Source: Tetrapyrgos nigripes (taxonomy: Eukaryota > Basidiomycota > Agaricomycetes > Agaricales > Campanellaceae). Taken from it: 64,000 nucleotides of DNA. Position numbers and translations under genes: made by a program. Below the pieces are notes generated by a model, which saw only the letters and a program-made list of their open reading frames with translations, was not told the origin of the DNA and ran no database searches. Positions 31,892 through 42,945 of the stretch are shown here, in pieces. Within the stretch, counting starts at the first letter, position 1. Each line of letters begins with the position of its first letter. The DNA lies in contig JAACJM010000082.1 of NCBI GenBank assembly GCA_013368315.1, positions 186,001 through 250,000 on the forward strand, written 5' to 3'.

Positions 31892-34728
31892 TCATGTCTC
31901 AGGTTTGACACGCCATACGACGGCTGCAGCTGCCACACTTAATACGAGGACACCCATCGCTGTCTGGATGTTGACACGATTCTGCAAAGAAAAAGTTAGT
32001 ACACTTGCTTCCATGGACGAGACTAAAACAAGTACCGGAGAATAGTCATGTTTAATAGGCGGCAACGGATCAGAATTCCTTCTCAATTCGGAAGGGTCAA
32101 ACGAAACCCCGCTCATCGAGAGAGATTTAAGCGATGGCTCGGGTGTAACCAAAGAGCGTACACCTATCGCATCGTCTTCATGAATACCTGTCAGATGTAA
32201 AGCCCTTTTCACCAGTTTGGTCTTGTCAAAGGAATGAGGCTCGTCGTTGGCCAATGTAGCCTCGGTGTCGTCCGTCTCTGCGCCTCTTGACAGGCTGCGT
32301 TTACGAAGACCTGTCCTTCCCCGTCCAGAACTCGAACGGCGTCTCCTGGGTCGGTTGGAATCGGAAGAAAGACTTCTGGGACTAGGTGGGGTTACAAGAC
32401 CGCCACTGATGGAATGCCGACTAGAGGCGTCGCCATTGCCGTTAAGGTAAGCATCATCTCGTGAAGAGACGATCTTTTGAATCCGTTCCATGCGTTCCAA
32501 ACCAGCGTCGACCATACGTGTTTTGCTCTCCCATTCCTCGCGCGCTCTGTTGAGTCGCTCACGCTCCTGGTTCCACTCCTCCTGCACATTACTCCATTGA
32601 CCCTCGACAGACTTTTTCCACTCCATAACCATGCTTGTCAGAGACTCGCGTGCCAGTTCTTCTGCAGAAGGTTTCTCCTCCTCAACAGGTGGTGGTGATG
32701 GAGGGGCCTCAACCACAGGGGCCTGCTGTTGTTGAGCAACGAGAGTAGCCTTGACCAAAGCCTCCAAGGATTCCACCTTGCTTTCCAAAGACGCAATAGT
32801 ACCTTGCGCCGTACTATGCTGAGCCTGTAGATTGGACGAAAGTTCCAACGCAGACTCTAATTGAGCAGTCAGGGAAGCAAGACGAGTGTTGAACTCATCA
32901 ATGACGGCATGGGACGGGGGAACATGTGATTGCTGTAATGATGATGGATGTCTTCCAGTGAGAGTTTTTGATCTGGTTCTCGACTCTCGGTTATTCATGC
33001 CCAATCCGGTAGGCTCAGGAGTCCTAGGGCGACCAAGTTCCTCCTGGCGCTGTCGTCGTGCTTCTTGATCGGCTTCACGGTCCTGATCTTCCTGCTCGGC
33101 ATCAACCTCGTCGTTGGAAATGTTTTCTTCGCCAAGGAGTTCCATGTCGAGTTCGTCGACCCTATTCCTTGGTGGTTCCATGTCCTCGGCAACCTCATCC
33201 TCGTCTTCCTCCTCTACACGCTCGAGCTCATGAGCCATGACGGTAGCGACGCTTTCATTGTCGTCGAAATCCTCTTCACGTTCATCAAACACGTCGAAGC
33301 CATCCCGAGACGACCTTCTGGGCTTTTCGGGGCTGGGACCGTCAATACTGCGTTGAGAGATTTCGCGGTGTTGGACGGCCTTCATCATCTCATGCAGCGA
33401 GTCGACTTCGTGACGCATGGCGTCTTGCTCCTTGAGAGCACCTTCGAGGGCTCGAATTTTCTCGACATGGAGTGATAATGAAGCCTGGGTTTCCTTTAAT
33501 TGATTTTGCAGTTCAAGGAGAAGCGCAGAGGAAGGAGAGGAAGCATCGTCAGATGTCGTGGATGAGTCATTATTAGAGGGCTCGGGTTGAGGTGGTGAGG
33601 ATACAGGGGGCGCGTCCGACGGTTGTGCTTGAGGCTGCTGCTGCTGTTGCTGGGAAGGCTGTCGGACGGGAGGAAGATTGTGTGGATGAGGAGGAGCATT
33701 TGCGGGCTAAACGCGGGATTATGGGTATTTAGAGACATTGATGACGGAATAGATGAATAACATACCAGATTGCCCCCGGCGAGCGTATCATGGATTTCGT
33801 TCATAGTGGTGGCTACCGTATGTAGCTCAGCACCAGTCTCCCTGCTTTTCTGCAGCTCACCCTGCAGACGATTGATGATATGATCAAAAGTGAGGCCGCT
33901 CTTGCCAGGAGGTCGCATACTTCCACCCATCCCACCCATCCCTGCTATACCTTGCTGAGCAAGCTGCGGACGTCGCGGCGGTTGCTGACCAGAGAAATTG
34001 AACGAAGAAGCGGACCCGGGGCCGGCTGAACTGGGACCCGGTTGATTCATGAGGGTACCGGAATTTGAGGCATTCATGGAGGAAGAGCCAGGAGAATACT
34101 GTTGCATTTGCTGCATCTGATGCTGCTCTGCTCTTGCAGCCATTTGAGCATCCTGCTCGCTGAAGATGCAGACCACTCGCGCGGCGACTTTATGGTGGAC
34201 GATGGTTTTGTTATCTTCCCCGACAATGTCGATACCGAATTCCTGGACAGACATGAGAAAGAGGTTTATGATAGATGGAATATAGACATACGACGATGTC
34301 ATCGCTCTTGAGCTCAAAGGGCTCTGATTCGAGACCTTCGGAGCTTAGTCGTTCGCCGTTGATGAAGGTTCCGTTGGAGCTTTTTACGTCTCGTATGAAA
34401 ATCTAGACAGTGAAAAGTGAGAACAACCCAAGTCCCCCAAGCAAAAGAAACACACTTTTCCGCCCTCCTCCCAGACCTCAGCATGCTGCCGCGAAAGAAC
34501 CTTGGAGTCGAAGTAGCCGTTTCGCTCGCCAGGAGTGGTTTTTGCGTTTGTCTGCCTGCCGATTTTTACGCGCTGGGAATGGGCGAGAGAGATGTGCTTG
34601 GGAACGAACGAGTCATTGAGGGGGTACAGGTACAGAGCCGGGAACGGCGGCGGAAAGGGCGCGGGTGCTGGCATCGTTGGGAGAACGTCACTCGTCACAC
34701 CAACCGTCACAAACCCTCCCATTTGCAA
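31892..34728 (-). CDS. Tail-anchored FHA-domain coiled-coil protein (SLMAP/Far10/Vps64 type)
   Basis: Proteins with this layout recruit the STRIPAK phosphatase complex to ER/nuclear-envelope membranes and read phosphothreonine through the FHA domain. Five exons (34728-34456, 34402-34292, 34242-33766, 33706-32036, 31981-31892) sum to 873 residues in frame. The FHA core runs from about residue 40 to 130 with [29 protein letters not shown] and [16 protein letters not shown], the expected binding-loop residues. Gln/Pro/Ser-rich linkers and coiled-coil stretches follow ([35 protein letters not shown]). The last exon gives one hydrophobic segment ([14 protein letters not shown]) and a short KPET tail, a classic tail anchor. 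Assignment by architecture. The start lies 63 bp from the divergent CSE1 start. Confidence 0.85.
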
Positions 34729-34791
34729 ACAGCGGTAAACAAAAAGGTCACACTGGATATCACATGACGTAGACGCGTTTTCTCTTTAACG

Positions 34792-37700
34792 ATGTCCGAC
34801 CTTCCAAATCTCCTCCTCGCCTCCCTCAACCCCTCCACACGAAAGCAGGCAGAGCAGAACCTCACCGCATACAGCATCCAGCAGGGCTTTCTTACCCATC
34901 TCCTCCGTCTCGTCATTGATCAGTCCCAGGAACGTGCAGTTCGACAGGCAGGAAGTATCTATCTCAAGAATATCGCGAAATTAAGATGGGAAGAGGTGTG
35001 TCTTCCCGCGAGTCTGACGCGATCGAAGAACGACTCACGTTGCTTCAGGAAGATCAACCAATCGCGGAACAGGACAAGGCATCTCTCCGATCAGAACTCG
35101 TTCCCGCGATGCTGGCCCTTTCGCGTCCTGAAGACAAGGCTATCCGTGCACAAGTGGCTGAAGCCGTCTCTCTTGTTGCGGAGCTCGATTTCCCAACCAA
35201 GTGGCCAGATCTCATTGATGTATGAGCCACTCGTTATTCCACTATCGCACTCTAACACCTCTTTCAGCAACTGGTCCAATCTCTTTCTCCTACCGATTAC
35301 AACATCAATACCGGTGTTTTACATACAGCACACAGTATTTTCCGTCAGTGGCGAGCTCATGTACGTTCCGATGAGCTCTTCACCGAGATCAACCTCGTCT
35401 TTTCAAAATTCATGACACCCTTCCTACAACTCTTCCGACAAACAGCCCAAGCGTGTCTCACAAAAACCAACATCAACTCAGTCTCTGACTACAATATCAC
35501 TGCCCAGAGCATGGCTCTTTTAGTCGAGATATATCACGACTTTACTTGCCAGGATATCCCTCCTGCCATTGAAGATTCGCATATGGAATTCTTTGGCACA
35601 AATGGAGGATGGTTCCCTGCTCTCATGAGCTGGGATCCTCCAGAGCTCAAAACTGACGTGAGTCGCTTGACGTCATTCGAAACAAAAATTTTGAGCTTTC
35701 GCAGCCAGACGAAGTTACACCTTCCCTTCCTTCACAAATAAAAACAGGCATTCTCGAGATTGTCGAGGTAAGCTTGAACCTTCCTTCAACAATAATCCTC
35801 TCACAATCACTCAGCTCTTCACCAAACTCTACCCTGAACAACTCCAACTCTCCAACGCCGTAGAAACATTCGTCGCCGGTGTCTGGTCTCTCATCGGTTC
35901 AAATCGACTTCCCGGTATCGCAGATGACTCTGTGCGCTCTATCCTTTCTTTCTTCTACCCCTCATACTAACTTCCCCCAAGCTAGTCTCCCAATCCCTCC
36001 GTTTCATCTCCACCGCCATCCGCTCAGGAATGTACCAAGCACTCTTCGCGGAACGCCCTACCATCTCCTCCCTCGTCGAAGGCGTGCTCATACCCAACGT
36101 CGCCCTTCGCGAACACGACGTGGAGCAATTCGAAGACGACCCACTCGAATTTATTCGTCTAGACCTTGCACTGTCGACTGTTGGAACAGACGTGGCTACG
36201 AGGCGACAAGCAGCTGCGGATGTTTTACAGGCGTTGGTGAGTACTGGGCATGAGGCTATTACGACGGAGATTGTGGGTACTTGGATCAGTTCGGGACTCC
36301 AACAGTATGAGAGTAATAAGGCTGAGAATTGGAAGTCAAAGGATAGTGCGATTTATTTGTTGACTGCGGTTGCGACGAGGGGTGGGACGACTCAGGTGGG
36401 TTGTCATGCTTCTTGGAATGAGTTGAAGCTCATGGAGTGATTTTTTTGTAGCTCGGTGTCACGTCCACCAATGCTCTCGTGGATGTTGTCAAGTTTTTCT
36501 CAGACCATGTCTTCCAAGATTTACAAGCAGCTCCTGGATCTGTACATGCGATTCTTCAGGTCGATGCCATTAGGTTCTTGTATACCTTCCGTAACCAAGT
36601 GGGTGCTTCTTCGTTTAGAGTTCTGGACTACAACTGACTTTATATTACCTGCAGCTAACAAAAGAACAACTCCTCTCCGTCCTTCCTCTCCTTGCTGGAC
36701 ACCTCAAATCCGACAACTACGTCACCTACACCTATGCTGCTATCACCATTGACCGAGTGTTGGCTCTCAAGCAGAATAATCAACTTGTGTGAGTAATCCC
36801 TTTTGGTGTCCGCTGACCGAACCATTTCCTAATACATTTTTCACAGATTTGCCCAAGCCGACATCCGAGAAAGTGCAGTCACCCTCTTGGACGCATTGTT
36901 GAAGAAGATTGAATCAGCGAACAGCCCACAAAAGCTGGCAGAGAATGACCATATGATGAAATGTACGGCATTTCCTACCTCTACTTCCTGTCCAAAATCC
37001 TCTGACACAACGCCGTTTGGTTCCTCTAGGTGTCATGCGTGTCATTGCTACTGCTCGACAAACTCTTACACCGGCATATCAGGAAATATTGCAACGTCTA
37101 GTTGCAATTTTGGCTACGATATCGCAGAACCCGAGTAACCCCAAGTTTGACCAGTATATCTTTGAGAGCATATCGATATTGATGAGGTGGGAGTTTATAT
37201 CGAGATGGGCGATTTTGAAACCTGACATTCATTCTCTTGGTACAGATTCGTCGCTGGCTCCTCTCGTGATACAATGCCCACCTTTGAACAACTACTCTTC
37301 CCGCAATTTACCAATATTATTCAAAATGACATTGACCGTGCGTGCCTCCATCTTCATCTTCATCCTCATCACACACCCCTCTCACTCCATCTCCTCACAG
37401 AATACATCCCCTACGTCTTCCAAATCCTCGCCCAAATGCTCGAACTCCAACCCCAATCCTCCCCCATCCCCGAACAATACAGAAACCTCCTCCCCTTCCT
37501 CCTCACTCCAGCCGTCTGGCAACAAAAAGGCTCTATCCCCGGTCTAGTTAAATTGTTAAAAGCGTATTTGGGTAGGGATAGTCAACAAATGGTAGCGAGT
37601 GGACAGGTTGGATCGGTAGTGGGAGTTGTACAGCAGAGGTTGATACCGAGTAAGCAGAATGATGTTTGGGGATTCGAGTTGGTGCAGGCGGTGGTGTTGA

Positions 37701-38600
37701 GTGTGCCTCCGTATGTGTTTTTTTTTTTGGTTCTCTTCTCTTTGTTCCAGTTTGTGGGGTTTGTTCATTCATTTCATTCCTGTTTTGCAGAGAAAACCTC
37801 AACACGTTTTTCAAACCCATCATTCTATCCATGTTGACGAGATTGCAAACGAGTAAAACGGACAATTTCGTGTTTTTGTTCTCCAAGTTTTTACTCTTTG
37901 TTATGGCTCTCAACATTGAGGGACTCGGTCCTGATTATGTGATTGGGACTGTTGAGAGTATACAATCTGGGTAAGTCTGCGTTGCGTTTCTACTCCTGTG
38001 ATTGACATGATTGACAAAGCTAACATTAATGTCAATAGTCTCTGGTCACAAATCCTGAACCCCTTTGTCATTCCTCAAATCCTCAAGACACCTTACAAAG
38101 ATCGTAAACTGGTAGCCGTTGGTGTGACAAGGTTGCTTTTCCAAAGCAAGTATTCTATCCAGCCGCCTCAGGTACAGTCATGGTGAGTTTATCCCACCCC
38201 ATCCTGTCCCGTCCCGTCTTTCCCTGGTCTTCCTTCCTTTTACTCACCCCAAACACCTCACAGGCCAACATGCCTCACAGCCCTCATCAAACTCTTCGGC
38301 GAACCTCAATACCTCGCACCTCCAAAAGCCGAAGACGACCAACTAGTCGGTCTCACCGAGATCGATTACGAAGAACAAACAGCTGGATATCAAGCTGCTT
38401 ATTCTAGACTCGCAGGTTCAGCATCCGCAGATGTTGACCCGGTTGGTTATGTGAGTGACCCTCAACAGTTCTTAGGGCAGAAGATGGTGGAGTTTGCTCA
38501 GTCACAAGGGCCTGCTGCGAAAGAGTTGTTGTCAAAGGGAGACATGCAGGTTATTCAGCCGTTTTTGAGGTCTATGGCGGCTGCGGGGTATTCTATATAG
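34792..38600 (+). CDS. CSE1: CSE1/CAS exportin for importin-alpha
   Basis: Karyopherin-beta that returns importin-alpha to the cytoplasm with RanGTP. Fifteen exons (34792-34995, 35049-35219, 35268-35657, 35705-35767, 35815-35931, 35982-36395, 36452-36598, 36655-36788, 36847-36962, 37030-37186, 37246-37337, 37401-37710, 37791-37970, 38039-38182, 38264-38600) sum to 991 residues in frame. The importin-beta N-terminal motif is present (RKQAEQNL, then AVRQAGSIYLKNIAK). CSE1 landmarks follow: RSDELFTEINLVFSKFMTPF, EYIPYVFQILAQMLEL-like text, WQQKGSIPGLVKLLKAYLGR, and a C-terminal TPYKDRKLVAVGVTRLL and YEEQTAGYQAAYSRLA block. The length matches the family (~960-970). Fifteen short exons make it a good example of local intron density. 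Confidence 0.95.
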
Positions 38601-38808
38601 ATGAGTCTTGAATAATAAGCTAGGAAAATACGAGTAGAGTAGCGTGTAAAGCATTGGCAATTTACTGTAATACTACTTTTTGCTGAAGAAAGAGCAAAGA
38701 AAGAGCGAAAGTCGGGAGAGGTTGAAATGGAAAACACATGATTGGCGGACACAAAGTCGGTCGGTGAATACCGCTGCGTCCAACTCGCTTTCTCCGACTA
38801 ACTCCACG

Positions 38809-39565
38809 ATGAGCTCCTCTCTCATTTTGCGCTCGACAATTCCTAAAAGTCTTGCTAGCCGCTCCATTCTAGGTATGTTCCTTGTTGGTTTATGGTCCGT
38901 TTTGGCGGTTTGGACTGATAGTTTTGTAGGTGTAAGACAAGCAGGGTCAGTCAGCTACAAGTATGTCCCCGGAGGACGTGAGTCTCTATTCCGTTACTCT
39001 CTTCTCTTATCTTAAACGTCGTTTCTGAATCTTTTCTGTTCCAGCTATCTACAAAGGCACCGCCAACGACCCAACCCCATTCCCTCCCTCCTCCCGAACA
39101 CATGGTTCATACCACTGGGCCTTTGAACGTCTTCTCGCTGCCGGATTGGTACCCATGACCGCAGCTGCTTTCGTCACCAGCGGAAGCCCTTATCCTATCA
39201 TTGACGGACTCCTTGGTATTAGTTTGATTATCCACAGTCATATCGGTGTAAGTGGTTTCTCGTTTCTCGGTCAAAAGCCTTAAGGACCTCGGTGTACTGA
39301 TTACCCACTTAACAGTTTGACGCTCTCCTCGTGGATTATGTCCACCCTCGCAAGTTCCCTATCATGGGCCCCACGTTGACATGGACTTTGAGAGCGACGA
39401 CGGTTGCGGTTATGGTTGGAGTATATCAGTTCAACACGAATGATATCGGTGCGTTGCTTTGCAATCTTTAACAAATCTTCCTTACTGATAGACTCGTCGT
39501 CTATTCTATCTAATCTTTGCTTTTCAGGTCTCACCGAGTTGATTGCTAAAGTCTGGACTGCGTAG
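38809..39565 (+). CDS. SDH4: Succinate dehydrogenase membrane anchor subunit (CybS)
   Basis: One of two membrane anchors of respiratory complex II; it helps bind ubiquinone and heme b. Five exons (38809-38872, 38930-38977, 39045-39247, 39316-39448, 39528-39565) sum to 161 residues in frame. The N-terminus (MSSSLILRSTIPKSLASRSI) is a mitochondrial presequence. The mature part has YHWAFERLLAAGLVPM, then HSHIGFDALLVDYVHPRKFP, which carries the family His (heme) and the D112-Y113 quinone-site pair, followed by a third hydrophobic segment. Same orientation as CSE1, 208 bp downstream of its stop. Confidence 0.95.
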
Positions 39566-40713
39566 AAGCCAAGCGTTGTGTCGCGTTTATATTTCAAACC
39601 TTTGGAGGGATTAGTGGCCTAAAAGCAGCTGGATGGTATACATACAGAGGATGTATAAATTAATACACGCACCTTCGCTTTGTCTTTGCCATCTCAGTCC
39701 CGTCTACTCCTCCAGGAAAGCCTCTGCCAAACTGGTCTCCACGATTATATGATCATGAAATCTCTTGGAGAACTTGAAGTACCGACTCATGGTTTTCCCT
39801 TTCCCTTCCAGCTCTTGCGTAAAGCGGTCTATCAAAGGTCTCACAAAGCATATGACGAAATATCTGCATCGTCAAAGGTACCGGTATCAGCCTTTTACCA
39901 GTGTTGCATACATGTATGTATGTATGTATGCCCGACGGACGTCAATAACCTTTTGAGTCTGACTTTGAACATCTCGTATACACGTTCGACCACGAAAAGC
40001 AGCCGTGTTATTGTACCCGACTAGAAGTGCTATTAGGCCAAGATGAAATCCGCAAGGTGCGTCAGAAGTTTGTTCACAAGCTGGTGCCGTTACTGAACCA
40101 GGTCCAGACAGACTTTTTTCTCAAGAATTGGAACCGGATGTGTTCTGTTATTCCACTGGGCCCTTGTACCTGTATGTTCTCGAGTTCTGCAGAAACATCT
40201 GGCTTCAAGTCGCCCGCTGAGTCACTTTGGCCGTTCGGACTGATTTTTGAAACCTCCTACACAAGTACACCAGACTACACTTAAGTGAGTGTAACGCATT
40301 CACGTACGTCTCTGCTTCTACTTCCATCGTGCTGAACCTCATTCCGTTTTAAAAGCTGGTCTCGGCGTCCCATTGCTAATCAATAATTTGGGGCTCTGAG
40401 GGAGCTTTGCACCCGAGAACGAACCCCGGCTAACTCGACCTCCTTTCACCCTATTGTCGCCTACACGACCTCGACTGTGGGCAACTCGACACCAAATACT
40501 TCATACAGATCTTGGCGCCGCTTCGCAGTGAGTTACTTGTGTCATGCGCCTCGGTTCCTGGTGAGTACCAGTGGTGACGTCTGACTCGGAAGAGAAGTAC
40601 TTGGACTGACTATTCATAGAAGATCCCTAGTCCCATAAATACTAAGTGATATTCTCGTTAAAATGCCTCGAGTCTTTTCACAGACATCCCTAGGACTCTC
40701 AGCGTCCACAAAG
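39566..40713. other. 1.1-kb intergenic region
   Basis: Contains an (ATGT)n tetranucleotide run at about 39911-39930. Two consecutive frames (39680-40024 and 40027-40284) show no recognisable domain and no clear splice pattern. The 3' end of this region holds the copy C promoter, with a CATAAATAC box near 40635-40643. Confidence 0.45.
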
Positions 40714-42833
40714 ATGCGGACCTTTGCAAAATGGTTCGGCTTACTCCTCACTGGGATTACTTCTACTCTCGCTGCTACCGTCACTATCCGAACTACGTCT
40801 GGAAGACTGAACGGTGTTGAAGAAGATGGAGGCAAGTCTGCTTTGTACGTCTGCCTCAAACCGGACTGACTGATTGACTGGCTCGCTGTGTAGTAATGTC
40901 GTTCAAGGGCATCGTGAGTCTAGCCTAATCCTGCTTCCAACTCAGTCCGAGCTCAACGTTAACGCTCTACAGCGATTTGCTCAACCACCTGTTGGAGCTC
41001 TACGATGGGAGCCACCTGTTCCATTCATTTCTTCCGCGTCCAGCGACGCGACTAAACTAGGACCCTCATGCATTCAACAATTTCCGAACGAACTCAGTAT
41101 TCAGTTGTTTAATAATGCTCAGAACCCTCCAGCGGAAAACGAGGATTGTCTCTTTCTGTATTTTAAGTTATCGTTTCTATGGGAGCATTGACTTAAGACC
41201 ATCCATACAGGAACATATGGGCACCGTCCACTTCTCAAGGCAACAAGCGAAAACCAGTCGTGATATGGCTTTATGGCGGGTACGTTGCCCAGTCCACTCC
41301 AATTCCCGTAGCCAACAAATTCATGGAAGACTAGAGGTCTCACGTTTGGTACCGGTTCCCTTCCAGCATATGACGGAACCTCTATTGTCAAGAACCAAGA
41401 TATCCTCATCGTCACCCTTAACTACCGTACCAACGTCTTTGGGTTCCCTTCTTCCCCCGACCTTCCGCTGCGAGGCAACAATCTGGGATTTTTCGACCAA
41501 GAATTGGCAATGACTTGGGTACAGCAGAATATTGCTAATTTCGGGGGAGACCCCACGCAAGTGACCATCATGGTTTGTATTTCCTCTCAGTGACTGTTTG
41601 CTGTACTTGGGGTATTGACTCTTAGGACACTACATTATAGGGTCAATCTGCCGGTAGTGCATCCGTATCATCTGCAATTGTACGATTCCCGAAGAACCCA
41701 CCCTTCAGAGCAGGGATACTCTTTTCTGGACCTCCTCGTGACCTGTTGCCGACGCCTTCTTTTGCCACCTTTAATCAAGTCGCTGCTGCAGTGGGCTGCA
41801 ACCAAAACCCGGGTCCCGCCAGACTTTCATGTCTAAAGCGCGTTCCCGCTGCAACTATCAAACAGTTTATTAACGGTCCCGGTGTTCTACTCGCCTATGG
41901 AACACCTGTAGTAGACAAGTGAAGTGACATGTTAACCAGAAACTCTAGATTTTGAAACTGACCAATACCCCTCTAGCATCACCACCTTCACCAACGGTAT
42001 CGAACGCATTCGCTCCGGCGACGTAGCGCAAGTGCCTGTCTTCATCGGTAACACTCAGGATGACGGCTCGCTATTTGCTGTAGGAATGTCAAACCTCACA
42101 GCATTCTTGGAAACGCTACCAGGACAAATCTCTCCTGATCTTGTTCGTTCGCTTTATCCTGGTTTGAACGATTCAGCAATCGTTGCTGCGGCTGGTCGAG
42201 ATCTTTCATTTACATGGTGAGCTTTCCAGACTCGGAGATTGACGTCTATTGGTATTGACTGGATGCGTACCAGTGGAGTTAGTTTGTCGGCAGCTGCATT
42301 TGTCGAGGCAGGGGTCTCCGTCTTCCGATATGAATATGGTGCGAAACAAATTTATGCTCAAGTTTCCTCCTGGCCTGACCATTGCTTACAGGTGCAGTAT
42401 TTCCTGATCTGCAACTCTTCCCAATGGCGGGTGCATGGCATTCCTCAGAACGTGAGTAGTCAATCTTTGAGAGACATCACTATTAACGAGTAACCTTCCA
42501 GTGCCTGAACTATTCGGAACTTTCAACGCTACTACCGCAACACCCAACGAAGTGACACTATCCAAGACTTTCCAAACAGTAGTCGCAAACTTCATCAAGA
42601 ATCCTAATACGTCTCCTGCTCCCAACTGGCCTAAATACAAGCCAGGCTCCAATACGCGAACTCTGGCTAAGCTGGCATATGAAGGAAACGTTGAGTTGAG
42701 GAACGTCGTTATGGCTGTTGAGAGTGACTCGGCTGTGAGTAGAATTCTTTTTATGCAAATGCTATCTTCCTGATGTCCGAATTTGCAGGACGGTCCTTGC
42801 CAGTTATGGAATCGGTTTTTGGACCTCAATTGA
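40714..42833 (+). CDS. Secreted type-B carboxylesterase/lipase, copy C (intact)
   Basis: Paralogue of copies A and B, on the opposite strand about 17 kb away. Eleven exons (40714-40831, 40894-40913, 40973-41157, 41211-41279, 41335-41572, 41641-41918, 41977-42216, 42274-42338, 42392-42451, 42502-42734, 42789-42833) sum to 516 residues in frame. The signal peptide begins MRTFAKWFGLLLTGITSTLA. Motifs: LRWEPPVPF, EDCLFL, oxyanion YGGG, GGDPTQVTIMGQSAGS with the nucleophile Ser, and GAWHSSE with the candidate catalytic His. Intron 1 starts GCAAGT, a GC-AG intron shared with A and B. An in-frame ATG at 40663 is possible, but alignment with the paralogues favours 40714. Confidence 0.92.
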
Positions 42834-42945
42834 TAATCGGACAGTAAAAGGTTTCATGAACAATAACAATGCATTTCCATGTACATAGCTTCCTACGTGT
42901 AACAACTAAGGCGTGAATGAATGAAAGAGTCGTCAAAAGTCATGT

